In this document: in pieces, positions 1 through 8,108 of the stretch
Layout of the letters: every line of letters starts with the position of its first letter
How positions within the stretch are numbered: position 1 is the first letter of the stretch
NCBI RefSeq assembly: GCF_003664585.1
Contig: NZ_RCHI01000016.1
Location: 37,137-101,136 of the forward strand
Source of the DNA: Paenirhodobacter hankyongi
GTDB taxonomy: Bacteria > Pseudomonadota > Alphaproteobacteria > Rhodobacterales > Rhodobacteraceae
Reading direction: 5' to 3'
Length of the DNA: 64,000 nucleotides
Notes under the pieces: generated by a model
The model's input: the letters and a program-made list of their open reading frames with translations, nothing else
Told to the model about the DNA's origin: nothing
Database searches by the model: none
Made by a program: the position numbers and the translations under genes

Positions 1-1330
1 AATCCGCGACCCGGCCCCAGGCCGAAAGCCCCGGCAGCTTGCGCTCGCGCGCGACGCGGCCGCCCAGCTCGGTGCCGGCCTCGGCGAGCGCCACGTCATA
101 GCCGCGCAAGGAAAGCGCGCGGGCGGCCTCAAGCCCCGCAGGCCCCGCCCCGACGATCAGCACGTTGCTGCTGTCGCCCTTGGCGTTCATCTTTTCCGGG
201 TGCCAGCCCTTGCGCCACTCTTCCATGAAGGTCGGGTTCTGCGTGCAGCGGCTGATCGACATCGTCATGTCGCCGGTGATGCAGATGTTGCAGCCGATGC
301 ATTCGCGGATGTCCTCGATCCGGCCTTCCTCGATCTTCTTCGGCAGGAAGGGATCGGCGATCGAGGGCCGCGCGCAGCCGATGAAATCGAGCACGCCCTG
401 CCGCACCAGCCGCGCCATCACGTCGGGCGAGGTGAAGCGGCCGACGCCGACGACGGGCTTCGAGGTCAGCTCGCGGATGCCGGTCACCAGCACCTCCTGT
501 GCCGCCTCTTCCTTGAAGCGGGAGGGACCCGAGCAATCCTCCCAGGTGCCCTGCGCCAGATCCCACAGGTCGGGCAGATCGGCGTTCATCTCGATGAATT
601 CGCGCAGCTCGGCGTTCGAGAAACCGAGCGCGCCAATATGCTCGTCGAGGCTCACCCGCAGGGTGATCCCCATCGTGTCGCCGACCGCGTCGCGCATGTC
701 GGCGATCACCTCGTTCACGAACCGCGCCCGGTTCTCGAGCGAGCCACCGTATTCATCCGAGCGCTGGTTCGTCGCGCGGCTGAGGAAATGCTGGAAGATG
801 CCGAAGCCATGCGCACCGTAAAGGCAGATCAGATCGAAACCCGCGAGTTTCGAGCGCTTGGCCGCGTTCACGAACCAGCGGCGGAGGTTCCTGATGTCGG
901 TCTTGTCCATCGCGCGCGCCTGCACCGGGTCGTTGGTGAAGGTGCGAATGGGCAGCGCCGAGGGAGCGAGCGGCACTTCCTTGGTATAGAGGTTCGGGCC
1001 GTTGATGCCGGAATAGGCAAGCTGGATGCCGGCGAGCGCGCCGCGCGTCTTCATCGCGTCCGACATCCGGTTCAGCGCCGGAATGTCGGCATCGTCCCAC
1101 AGCCGCAGCTCGATGAAGGGGGTGATTTCCGAGGTGTGGTGCATCTCGGTCTGCTCGGTGAAGATCACGCCCCAGCCGCCCTCGGCCTTGATCCCGCGCA
1201 TCGCGGCGGCGGCAGAGGGGTCGCGATAGCCGCCGCCATTGCAATGCGGAACCTGATAGAAGCGGTTCTTCGCGGTCAGGGGCCCGATCTTCGCGGGCTC
1301 GAACAGGATGTCATAGGCTGGGTTTCGCAC
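1..1330 (-). CDS. TMADH/DgcA-like FMN and 4Fe-4S oxidoreductase (3' end missing)
   Basis: Old-yellow-enzyme type dehydrogenase of the trimethylamine dehydrogenase / dimethylglycine catabolism DgcA family, which oxidatively demethylates methylated amines. The N-terminal TIM barrel is complete. A cysteine cluster C-x2-C-x2-C-x11-C lies near residues 343-361, the same place as the 4Fe-4S site of trimethylamine dehydrogenase, and a dinucleotide-binding GAGPAG begins just before the window edge. The start is taken as GTG at 1330, preceded by GGAGAC. The gene runs off the left edge, so about 443 residues are visible. It lies downstream of a LysR-type box (1423-1437). The family is clear; the actual amine is not shown by the sequence. 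Confidence 0.85.
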   Translation of the reverse strand, partial: MRNPAYDILFEPAKIGPLTAKNRFYQVPHCNGGGYRDPSAAAAMRGIKAEGGWGVIFTEQTEMHHTSEITPFIELRLWDDADIPALNRMSDAMKTRGALAGIQLAYSGINGPNLYTKEVPLAPSALPIRTFTNDPVQARAMDKTDIRNLRRWFVNAAKRSKLAGFDLICLYGAHGFGIFQHFLSRATNQRSDEYGGSLENRARFVNEVIADMRDAVGDTMGITLRVSLDEHIGALGFSNAELREFIEMNADLPDLWDLAQGTWEDCSGPSRFKEEAAQEVLVTGIRELTSKPVVGVGRFTSPDVMARLVRQGVLDFIGCARPSIADPFLPKKIEEGRIEDIRECIGCNICITGDMTMSISRCTQNPTFMEEWRKGWHPEKMNAKGDSSNVLIVGAGPAGLEAARALSLRGYDVALAEAGTELGGRVARERKLPGLSAWGRVAD

Positions 1331-1422
1331 GTCGTCTCCTTGCCGGCCGCAGGTCTGGCCGGGCTGAGAGGACGATCCGGCGCCGGGGCGCCCAAGTAAA
1401 TTACACCTTCCGGAAGCCTGAC

Positions 1423-1437
1423 TTAGGCTGCGCCTAA
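1423..1437. promoter_or_regulatory. LysR-type operator box 1
   Basis: Perfect inverted repeat TTAGGC-TGC-GCCTAA, fitting TTAGG-N5-CCTAA, about 95 bp upstream of the amine dehydrogenase-like gene and downstream of the LysR gene. It is one of four copies of the motif in the first 10 kb. Assignment to the neighbouring LysR protein is inferred from position and from recurrence. Confidence 0.65.
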
Positions 1438-1488
1438 TCACTTAATTCCGTGGCGAAGTGCACGCATAATGTGCAGTTGGCGAAGCCG

Positions 1489-2442
1489 TCAGAAGTCGCG
1501 CCGCACGCCCTTTGCCTGGACCTGCAGCCCCGGCGCGCGCAAGGGCGTGATCTCGGCCCGGGCATGGTCGATGAAGGCGCGCACGGTGCGCGAATTCTGC
1601 GCCCCCTCGCTCATCATCAGACCCAGCTTGAGCGTGCGCACCGGCCCCGTCAGCGGGATGAACCGCAGCCGCCGCCCGTCCGGGGCAAGTTCGGTGATCG
1701 GGCGCACGTTCGCCAGACCGTAGCCGAAGCCGTTCGCCACCATCGAGCGCATCACCGCGATGTCGCGGGTACGTTCCGCGATCATCGGGGTGATGCCGAG
1801 CGCGGTGAAGAAGGACAGGAAGTAATCCGAGCTCATCGGCAGGTCGAGCAGCACCATCGGATAGTCGGACAGCTCGGCCGGCGACACCGCCTCGAGATGG
1901 GCAAGCTCGTGCGTCTCGTGCAGAAGCGCGAAGGGCGGCAAGCCGATCAGCGGCACGAAATCGAGGTCGGGTGGCACGTTCAGGTCATAGGTCAGCGCGA
2001 TATCGAGCTTGGCCGAGCGCAAGGCGTCGAACAGCTCCTGCTGGTCGCGCTCGAACTGGTGGAACTCGACCTCCGGGTAGGTGTCGACGAAGCTGCGGCG
2101 CAGCTGTGGCAGCACGATCTGCGCGAAGGACACAAGGCAGCCGATGTTCAGCGGCCCGCGCACCTTGCCGGTGATGTCATTCGCGAGATCGTTCAGCGCG
2201 CCCGCCTTTTCAAGCACTTCGCGCGCCAGATCCATGAAGCGCGCGCCGCCCTGGGTGAGCGACAGCCCATGCGCATGGCGCCGGATGAAGAGCTGCAGCC
2301 CGAATTCCGCCTCGAGCTGCGAGATCGCCGAGGAGATCGAGGGCGAGGAGACATTCACCTTCTCGGCGGCGAGCGCGATCGAGCCGCACTCGCCCACGGC
2401 GACGAAATATTCCAGCTGTCGCAGCGTGATGCGTAAGGGCAC
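1489..2442 (-). CDS. LysR family transcriptional regulator
   Basis: 317-residue protein with an N-terminal winged helix-turn-helix (about residues 5-65, starting RQLEYFVAVGECGS) followed by a type 2 periplasmic-binding-protein-like effector domain, the standard LysR plan and length. The start is GTG at 2442; no ATG fits the conserved N-terminus. It lies between the amine dehydrogenase-like gene and the aldehyde dehydrogenase operon, all on the same strand. A 27-bp near-palindrome just upstream of its start (2460-2486) contains the same box found at the other promoters of the cluster, suggesting autoregulation. The inducer is unknown. Confidence 0.92.
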   Translation of the reverse strand: MPLRITLRQLEYFVAVGECGSIALAAEKVNVSSPSISSAISQLEAEFGLQLFIRRHAHGLSLTQGGARFMDLAREVLEKAGALNDLANDITGKVRGPLNIGCLVSFAQIVLPQLRRSFVDTYPEVEFHQFERDQQELFDALRSAKLDIALTYDLNVPPDLDFVPLIGLPPFALLHETHELAHLEAVSPAELSDYPMVLLDLPMSSDYFLSFFTALGITPMIAERTRDIAVMRSMVANGFGYGLANVRPITELAPDGRRLRFIPLTGPVRTLKLGLMMSEGAQNSRTVRAFIDHARAEITPLRAPGLQVQAKGVRRDF

Positions 2443-2459
2443 GGCTTATCCCCGGTTGT

Positions 2460-2486
2460 CTTGCGTCAGGTTTTTCCTAACGCAAG
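2460..2486. promoter_or_regulatory. LysR-type operator box 2 (autoregulatory)
   Basis: Arms CTTGCGT (2460-2466) and ACGCAAG (2480-2486) flank TCAGG-TTTTT-CCTAA (2466-2480), a one-mismatch copy of TTAGG-N5-CCTAA. The element lies 18-44 bp upstream of the GTG start of the LysR gene, the usual place for a LysR autoregulatory site. Confidence 0.6.
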
Positions 2487-2508
2487 CTGATCCGCCGCGC
2501 CCTTGCCG

Positions 2509-3993
2509 TCAATAGCTGATCCAGACCGTCTTCAGCGCCGAATACTTGTCGAAGGAATGGATCGACAGGTCGCGACCAAAGCCCGACTGCTTCATGCCGC
2601 CAAAGGGCGTCATCGCGGAAAGCGCGTCGACCGTGTTGACCGAGACGGTGCCCGCGACGAGTGCGTCCGAGACCGCCATCGCCCGGCTCAGATCGCGCGT
2701 CCAGACCGAGGCGGCCAGCCCATAGACCGTGTCGTTCGCGATCGCGACCGCCTCGGCGTCGTCGCGGAAGGTCTGCACCGCAAGCACCGGGCCGAAGATC
2801 TCCTCGCGCGCGATGCGGGCGTCGCGCGGCACATCGGCGAAGATCGTCGGCGCGATGAAGGCGTCCGAACCGCCGATGGTCAGCCGTTCCCCGCCGGTCA
2901 CCAGACGCGCGGATTGCTTGCCCGAGGCCAGGAACCCCGCCACCCGCTCGGCATGGCGCGCATCGACCATCGCGCCCATCGTGGTTTCGGGGTCGAGCGG
3001 GTTGCCCGGCCGGATCGCCTCGGCCCGCACCTTCATCCGGTCGAGCATCTCCTCGGCGATGCTCTCGTGCACCAGCATCCGCGAATTGGCCGAACAGACC
3101 TCGCCCTGGTTGAAGAAGATGCCGAAGGCGGCCTTGTCGGCGGCGGCATCCAGATCGGCATCGGCAAAGATCAGGTTCGGGCTTTTGCCGCCGGTCTCGA
3201 GCCAGACCTGCTTCATGTTGCTCTCGCCGGCATAGCGCTGGAACAGCTTGCCGACCTCGGTCGAGCCGGTGAAGACGAGGCAATCGACGTCCGGGTGCCG
3301 GCCAAGCGCCTGCCCCGCATCCTCGCCAAAGCCCGGCACGACGTTCAGCACGCCATCGGGCAGCCCAGCCTCGGCGGCGAGCTCGGCCAGACGCAGCGCC
3401 GAAAGCGGCGATTGCTCGGCGGGTTTGAGCACCACCGAATTGCCCGCGGCCAAGGCCGGCGCAAGCTTCCAGGTCGCCATGTCGAGCGGGAAATTCCAGG
3501 GCACCACCGCGCCAATGACCCCAAGCGGCACGCGGCGGATCAGCGCGATGTCCCGCCCGCCGGTCGGCGCGACCTCGTCATAGAGCTTGTCGATCGCCTC
3601 GGCATGCCACTGGAAGAAATGCGCCGAGCCCGGCACGTCGACGTTCACCGTCTCGGCAATCGGCTTGCCCATGTCGAGCGTGTCGAGAAGCGCGAATTCC
3701 TCGAGGTTCTCGCGCAGAAGATTCGCCAGACGCAGGAGCACCTCCTTGCGCGCGCCGGGCGTCTGCTTCGACCAGCGGCCATCCTCGAAGGCGCGACGCG
3801 ACGCGCGCACGGCGCGGTCGATATCCTCGGCGCCGCCGCGCGCGACATCGGTGAGCGCAAGGCCGGTCGCCGGGTTCACGCTTTCGAACCGCGCGCCCGA
3901 GGCTGCGGGCACGAAGCGGCCGTCGATCCAGCACTGGTTGCGCATCATCAGCGCGCCCGCGCGGGCGGTGTAATGGGCGAGGCTTTGCATCAT
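2509..3993 (-). CDS. NAD(P)-dependent aldehyde dehydrogenase
   Basis: 494-residue ALDH-superfamily enzyme oxidising an aldehyde to the acid. Visible landmarks are the cofactor-binding VVPWNFP, the catalytic glutamate in LETGGKSPN (near residue 266) and the nucleophilic cysteine in NQGEVCSA (near 300). It most resembles the PuuC-type aldehyde dehydrogenases acting on amino- or hydroxy-aldehydes, but substrate cannot be read from sequence. Its start overlaps the stop of the DUF1028 gene (two consecutive ATG codons at 3993 and 3990; the second is better spaced from AGGAG). It is the last gene of the operon that begins with the HpaB-like monooxygenase, so it probably completes oxidation of a product made upstream. 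Confidence 0.93.
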   Translation of the reverse strand: MMQSLAHYTARAGALMMRNQCWIDGRFVPAASGARFESVNPATGLALTDVARGGAEDIDRAVRASRRAFEDGRWSKQTPGARKEVLLRLANLLRENLEEFALLDTLDMGKPIAETVNVDVPGSAHFFQWHAEAIDKLYDEVAPTGGRDIALIRRVPLGVIGAVVPWNFPLDMATWKLAPALAAGNSVVLKPAEQSPLSALRLAELAAEAGLPDGVLNVVPGFGEDAGQALGRHPDVDCLVFTGSTEVGKLFQRYAGESNMKQVWLETGGKSPNLIFADADLDAAADKAAFGIFFNQGEVCSANSRMLVHESIAEEMLDRMKVRAEAIRPGNPLDPETTMGAMVDARHAERVAGFLASGKQSARLVTGGERLTIGGSDAFIAPTIFADVPRDARIAREEIFGPVLAVQTFRDDAEAVAIANDTVYGLAASVWTRDLSRAMAVSDALVAGTVSVNTVDALSAMTPFGGMKQSGFGRDLSIHSFDKYSALKTVWISY

Positions 3994-4667
3994 TCGTCTC
4001 CTGGAACGCCGTAGGAAGGGGCCGCGACCGGGTTCAGCGCGCGGGTCACATAGTCATTTGCCTGCGGCGCATAGACCTCCCAGGCGCGGGCGAGCGCCGC
4101 AATCGGGCAGCCGTCATCCAGCCAGTCGATGCGCAGCTCGGCCCAGGGCCAGGCCTGGCGGTCGACGATCAGAAGGCCTGCCGAATGCACCGGCCCCGCC
4201 TCGCCACCAAGCGCCGAGCCCGCCTGCATCGCGGCGATCAGCCGCTCGCCAAGGCCCCCGGTCGCCGCCTCGAACCCCGCGACCATCGCCGCGGGCACGC
4301 CGGCGTCCGCCAGCAGATTGCCGCCCGCGGCGCAATCGGTGCCCGTGGCCGAGGACCAGACCCCAAGCGCATTCGGGCCGGAATGGATCGCGGGCGCGCC
4401 CGTGACGCCGATCGCCAGCAACTGACGATAGGCCGCAAAGCCATCCGCCGCCACGGCCGCCGAAACCGCCGCTTCGGCGCTCTCGCCCGCCGCAAGCCGG
4501 TCGAGCATCAGCGGCCCGAGGCCCGGGTTCGTCACGTTCTGCGTCGCCACCGCGCCCACGCCCGCCCGGGCAAAGGCACAGCGCGCCGCCACCGCGGGCG
4601 AAGAGGACGAGATCGCCATCCCGAACTGCCCGCTCTCGGCGCAACGCGCCACGATCGAAAAGGTCAT
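3990..4667 (-). CDS. DUF1028 family protein
   Basis: 225-residue protein of the DUF1028 family, whose fold is related to Ntn hydrolases. The N-terminus (MTFSIVARCAESGQFGMAIS) and the GVGAVATQN segment are typical of the family. Members are found in catabolic operons with RidA proteins and amidases and are assumed to be hydrolases, but no general reaction is established. Here it sits between RidA and aldehyde dehydrogenase genes, overlapping the latter by four bases, so co-translation is likely. A hydrolytic or ring-opening step on a nitrogen-containing intermediate is inferred only from company. Confidence 0.85.
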   Translation of the reverse strand: MTFSIVARCAESGQFGMAISSSSPAVAARCAFARAGVGAVATQNVTNPGLGPLMLDRLAAGESAEAAVSAAVAADGFAAYRQLLAIGVTGAPAIHSGPNALGVWSSATGTDCAAGGNLLADAGVPAAMVAGFEAATGGLGERLIAAMQAGSALGGEAGPVHSAGLLIVDRQAWPWAELRIDWLDDGCPIAALARAWEVYAPQANDYVTRALNPVAAPSYGVPGDE

Positions 4668-4677
4668 CGCAACCCCA

Positions 4678-4735
4678 TCCCTTTCATCTTGCCCGAAATA
4701 CCTCGGGGGGTCCGGGGGGCGGCGCCCCCCGGCGC
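4678..4735. repeat. GC-rich intergenic palindrome of Rhodobacterales type
   Basis: The gap between the RidA and DUF1028 genes carries a CTTTCATCTTGCCCGAAATA-type lead followed by a run of G, then GGGGGGCGGCGCCCCCC, a near-perfect hairpin. Similar 'TTGCC...AAATACTCCGGGGG' elements are scattered between genes of Rhodobacteraceae genomes, as I recall them; only one copy is in this window. It may attenuate transcription or protect mRNA inside the operon. Confidence 0.5.
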
Positions 4736-4737
4736 TC

Positions 4738-5151
4738 TCAGTCCGGAATCACCGCCGTCGCGTCGATCTCCACGAGCCACGAGGGCCGCGCGAGGCAGGT
4801 CACCACCACCCCGGTCGAGACTGGATGCACGCCCTTGATATATTCGCCCATCGTCCGATAGACCGCCTCGCGGTGGCGCACGTCGGTCAGATAGACGGTG
4901 ACCTTGCACAGATGTTCCATCTTGCCGCCGGCCTCCTCGATCAGCTGGCGGATGTTTTGCATAACCTTGTGGGTCTGCTCGACCGGATCCATCGAGCCGA
5001 TATCCTCGGCGGTGTCCAGATCCTGCGGACACTGGCCGCGCAGGAAGACCGTCGCGCCGCGCGCGACCACGGCCTGGCAGAGGTCGTTGTCGAGCTTCTG
5101 CTCGGGATAGGTGTCCTTGGTGTTGAATTTGCGGATGCGAGTATGGGCCAT
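4738..5151 (-). CDS. RidA family protein (YjgF/YER057c/UK114)
   Basis: 137-residue RidA-family protein. Founding members hydrolyse reactive enamine/imine intermediates; catabolic paralogues such as RutC act on pathway-specific intermediates. The start at 5151 follows GGAG at good spacing, and a longer reading would run back into the flavoprotein gene. The C-terminal half (VCKVTVYLTD-like segment and the closing LVEIDATAV motif) is characteristic. It lies in an operon with two flavoprotein monooxygenase genes upstream and DUF1028 downstream, a context that suggests removal of an imine or other labile nitrogen-containing oxidation product. Confidence 0.9.
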   Translation of the reverse strand: MAHTRIRKFNTKDTYPEQKLDNDLCQAVVARGATVFLRGQCPQDLDTAEDIGSMDPVEQTHKVMQNIRQLIEEAGGKMEHLCKVTVYLTDVRHREAVYRTMGEYIKGVHPVSTGVVVTCLARPSWLVEIDATAVIPD

Positions 5152-5167
5152 GTCGGGTCTCCGGAAA

Positions 5168-6436
5168 TCAGGCGGTCTTGGTGACGGGTTCGGCGGCGGG
5201 CGCATAGGCGAGATAGCCGCGCTGCTTGGCGATGTGATCGGCGACGAATTTCGCGTCGTGCCAGCACCCCCAGATGAAGGAGGAGCCACGGCGCGTCTGC
5301 CACGGCAGGCCGAGGAAATAGATCCCCGCCTCGGTCGAGACGCCCCGCGAATGGCGCGGCTTGCCGGCGGCGTCGAGCGCGCCCTCGGGCAGCCAGGAGT
5401 AATCCGAGCTGAAGCCCGTGGCCCAGAGGATCGTGGTGATCCCGGCCTCGGCCAGATCGAGCGCAAGGATCGGATCGGTCATGCAGGCGGGATCGGCACC
5501 GATCACCCGGGCCTGCGGCTCCTCGGGCAGATCGAGCCCGTTGCGTGCGACATAGGCGTCGGCGGCATCGAGCAGCGACAGATAATTCGCGTCGCCCCCC
5601 GCGACGTTCTTCGCGAGATCCGGGGCGAAACGCATCGTGCCGCCCTCGAACCCCTCGGTCCGGCCCAGCAGCACCATCCCCCGCGCGGCGAGCTTGCGGA
5701 AATCGACGGTCTGGCCGCCATGCGCGCCGCTCACCGCAATGGTGGTGTGCTCGGAAGACGGGTTCGCATCGGCATCCCAGAGGTTCAGCACACCGAGCCA
5801 CCAGACGAAATCGCGGCCGCGATAGCTCCGCGGCGGGCGGTCATGCGGCCCGACCGACAGATAGACCTTGCGCCCCGCGGCGAGAAGCTCGTCGGCGATC
5901 TGCACGCCCGAGGAGCCGGCGCCGACGACCAGCACCGCGCCCGGCGCGATCTGGGCGGGGTTGCGATAGTCGCTCGAATGGATCTGGGTGATGCCGGTGC
6001 TTGCGGGCACCAGCGGCGGGATCGAGGGCGTCTGGAAGGCGCCGGTCGCGGCGATCACATACTCCGCCTCGATCACGCCGGTCGCGGTCTCGACGCGGAA
6101 CCCGGGGCGGCCTTCGAGGCGGGCAACCCGGTTCACCTCGACGCCGCAGCGCACCGGCGCGCCGATGTGGCTTGCGTAGGCTTCCATGTAATCGGCGACC
6201 GCGTCCTTCGCCACGAAGGCGTCGGGATCGGCGTCGAATTCGAGCGTCGGGAAGCGGTCGTGCCAGGCGGGGCCATTGGCGACGAGCGAATCCCAGCGCG
6301 CCGTGCGCCAGCGCTCGGCGATCCGGCTGCGCTCGAGCACGAGATGGGGAATGCCGGCGCGGCCGAGATGCTCGCTCGCGGCGAGGCCGGCCTGTCCGGC
6401 GCCCACGACCAGGGCTTCGATCTTTTCAACTGACAT
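5168..6436 (-). CDS. FMO/CzcO-like NAD(P)-binding flavoprotein monooxygenase
   Basis: 422-residue FAD/NAD(P)H oxidoreductase with two Rossmann motifs, GAGQAG near residue 12 for FAD and GAGSSG near residue 171 for NADPH, separated as in flavin-containing monooxygenases and the CzcO group. The FMO/BVMO fingerprint around FxGxxxHxxx[YW] is not present in full (the segment reads GITQIHSSDYRNP), so it is nearer CzcO/TrkA-type enzymes than classical Baeyer-Villiger enzymes. It is co-oriented with the HpaB-like gene 60 bp upstream and RidA 16 bp downstream. N- or C-oxygenation of a pathway intermediate is the best general guess. Confidence 0.85.
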   Translation of the reverse strand: MSVEKIEALVVGAGQAGLAASEHLGRAGIPHLVLERSRIAERWRTARWDSLVANGPAWHDRFPTLEFDADPDAFVAKDAVADYMEAYASHIGAPVRCGVEVNRVARLEGRPGFRVETATGVIEAEYVIAATGAFQTPSIPPLVPASTGITQIHSSDYRNPAQIAPGAVLVVGAGSSGVQIADELLAAGRKVYLSVGPHDRPPRSYRGRDFVWWLGVLNLWDADANPSSEHTTIAVSGAHGGQTVDFRKLAARGMVLLGRTEGFEGGTMRFAPDLAKNVAGGDANYLSLLDAADAYVARNGLDLPEEPQARVIGADPACMTDPILALDLAEAGITTILWATGFSSDYSWLPEGALDAAGKPRHSRGVSTEAGIYFLGLPWQTRRGSSFIWGCWHDAKFVADHIAKQRGYLAYAPAAEPVTKTA

Positions 6437-6496
6437 CGTTCAGTCCTTCTGTGAAATCGGGGAAGCGCCCGGGGGCGCGCGAAATTCTGGCCGGGC

Positions 6497-8008
6497 TCAG
6501 GGGCCGGCGCGTTCGGTGGCGAACCAGCGGCTCGCCGGGCTGTCGGCGCAGCTCCGCGTGGCCGTGCCCATGACCCGCTCGCTCAGCCCCGCGGCCTGGC
6601 GCACGCAGTCGAGCGGGCCGTCCCAGTCGAAGTTGCGATAGACCGCGGCGAGATGGGCGAAGGGCGGCGATTGCGCGAAAAGCTCAAAGGTCAGCCGGTG
6701 GCCGGCATAATCGGAATTGAGCAGGTCGCGCGCGAAGGCCATCAGCCGGCGACGATCCTCGGCCTGCCATTCGTCATTGATGCCGTAGAATTTCTCGAGC
6801 CAGGGCGCGGTTTCGGGCGCGCGGAAGGCGGCCGCGTCGGGGGTGAGCCCGATCTGCCCGCCGCAAAGCTCGCGCGCCAGATGCATCATCGCCGCCATCT
6901 GCCCCGCCGCAAAGACGCGGCCGGCATAGATCAGCGACTGGTTCGGCATCATCAGACCGGCCGGGCTCCGCTCGGCCATCGCGATCGCCGAGGTCAGATG
7001 CGCGTCGATCCCCTCGCGCCAGCAGGCGAGCTGCGCAAGCTTCTCCTGCACGCCCTGCAGCCGGTCGAGCCCGGTCTGGCGCAGATTGAAGAGCGCCGCG
7101 CCGATCATCATGTCGGCGAATTTCAGGCTGCGCTGCACGAAGGCGAAGGCGGAATAGCGGTGCAGCGTGGCGCGCATCGCCATCGCCGAGGCCACGTGGC
7201 GATGGAAGAGCACGTTCTCCCAGGGGATCAGCACGTCGTCGAAGATCACCAGCGCCTCGATCTCGTCGAAACGGTTCGAGAGCGGGTAATCCTCGGCGGG
7301 CGCGCGGGTCGCGAAACCGGTGCGGCAGATGAACTTCAGCCCCGGCGTGCCCAGGTCGCAGATGAAGCCCACGGCATAGGGCGACAGCACCCCCTCGCCC
7401 CAGGTCGCGATCGTCGGCTTGGTGAAGGCCTGGTTCGCATAGGCCGCCGCGGTCTCGAACTTCGCGCCGCGCACAATGAGGCCGGCATCGGTCTCGCGCA
7501 CCACATGCAGGAGCATGTCGGGGTCCTGTTCGCCGGGCGTCTTCGAGCGGTCGCCCTTCGGGTCGGTATTGGCCGAGACGTGGAACGGATCGGCGCGCAC
7601 GACGCGCGCGATATGGGCGGCGATGTTCGGCGCGAATTGCGGGTCGATCTCGTTCAGCGTCGCGGCGCAATCGTGCAGCGACCACATCTCGCCCACGGTC
7701 TCGTCGCCCACGCGCGTCACCACGCCGCCCACCACATCGAGCACCGCCTCGGTCGCGCGCCGCTTCGCCCACCAGTCAGCCTGGCTGAAGGGCAGCGCGT
7801 TGGCCTGCGCGTTCACCTCGCCCTCGCCGCGCACAGTCATCACCGCGGCGGTCTCGGGCGCATGCGCCATGTCGAAGATCCGCGCGCGGATGTCGACCAG
7901 GGGCTTGAACATCGGATGGGCGGTCACGTCGGCGACACGCTCGCCGTTGACGTGGATCTCGCGCCCGTCCCGGATCGACTCCCTGTAGTCAGTGCCTGTG
8001 CGGATCAT
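6497..8008 (-). CDS. HpaB-family FADH2-dependent monooxygenase
   Basis: 503-residue protein of the 4-hydroxyphenylacetate 3-hydroxylase (HpaB/PvcC) family, large component of two-component aromatic hydroxylases with an acyl-CoA dehydrogenase-like fold. The N-terminal GTDYRESIRDGREIHVNGERV segment and the central FDDVLIPWENVLFHRHV segment are family hallmarks. No HpaC-type flavin reductase is in the window, so FADH2 must come from elsewhere or from a neighbour. It is the first gene of the minus-strand operon ending with aldehyde dehydrogenase and is preceded by an operator box at 8094-8108. Hydroxylation of a phenolic or heteroaromatic substrate is likely; the specific substrate is not determined. 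Confidence 0.88.
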   Translation of the reverse strand: MIRTGTDYRESIRDGREIHVNGERVADVTAHPMFKPLVDIRARIFDMAHAPETAAVMTVRGEGEVNAQANALPFSQADWWAKRRATEAVLDVVGGVVTRVGDETVGEMWSLHDCAATLNEIDPQFAPNIAAHIARVVRADPFHVSANTDPKGDRSKTPGEQDPDMLLHVVRETDAGLIVRGAKFETAAAYANQAFTKPTIATWGEGVLSPYAVGFICDLGTPGLKFICRTGFATRAPAEDYPLSNRFDEIEALVIFDDVLIPWENVLFHRHVASAMAMRATLHRYSAFAFVQRSLKFADMMIGAALFNLRQTGLDRLQGVQEKLAQLACWREGIDAHLTSAIAMAERSPAGLMMPNQSLIYAGRVFAAGQMAAMMHLARELCGGQIGLTPDAAAFRAPETAPWLEKFYGINDEWQAEDRRRLMAFARDLLNSDYAGHRLTFELFAQSPPFAHLAAVYRNFDWDGPLDCVRQAAGLSERVMGTATRSCADSPASRWFATERAGP

Positions 8009-8045
8009 CGCGGAAAACTCTGGTTCATCGCCTTGCAGGAAGAGG

Positions 8046-8087
8046 GTGACGCAGGATTGGCTGAGGAAAAAGAAATTCCTGCGTCAC
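8046..8087. repeat. 11-bp perfect inverted repeat upstream of the HpaB-like gene
   Basis: Arms GTGACGCAGGA (8046-8056) and TCCTGCGTCAC (8077-8087) are exact reverse complements separated by 20 bases, lying 38-79 bp upstream of the HpaB-like start. The TGCGTCA core recurs in TTGCGTCAGG at the LysR promoter (2461-2470). It could be a second protein-binding element or a leader hairpin; there is no T-run to make it a terminator. Confidence 0.5.
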
Positions 8088-8093
8088 CACGGC

Positions 8094-8108
8094 TTAGGAT
8101 CAGCCTAA
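8094..8108. promoter_or_regulatory. LysR-type operator box 3
   Basis: TTAGG-ATCAG-CCTAA, extended to seven-base arms (GCTTAGG / CCTAAGC), located about 90 bp upstream of the HpaB-like gene and overlapping the stop codon of the GMC gene. It matches the box at the other promoters of the cluster exactly in its conserved ten bases. Confidence 0.65.

Noticed and set aside
2503..4014. Long plus-strand open frame (about 500 codons) opposite the aldehyde dehydrogenase gene
   Set aside because: It is an antisense shadow produced by high GC and biased third positions; the minus-strand protein has complete ALDH motifs and this one is Arg/His-rich with none.
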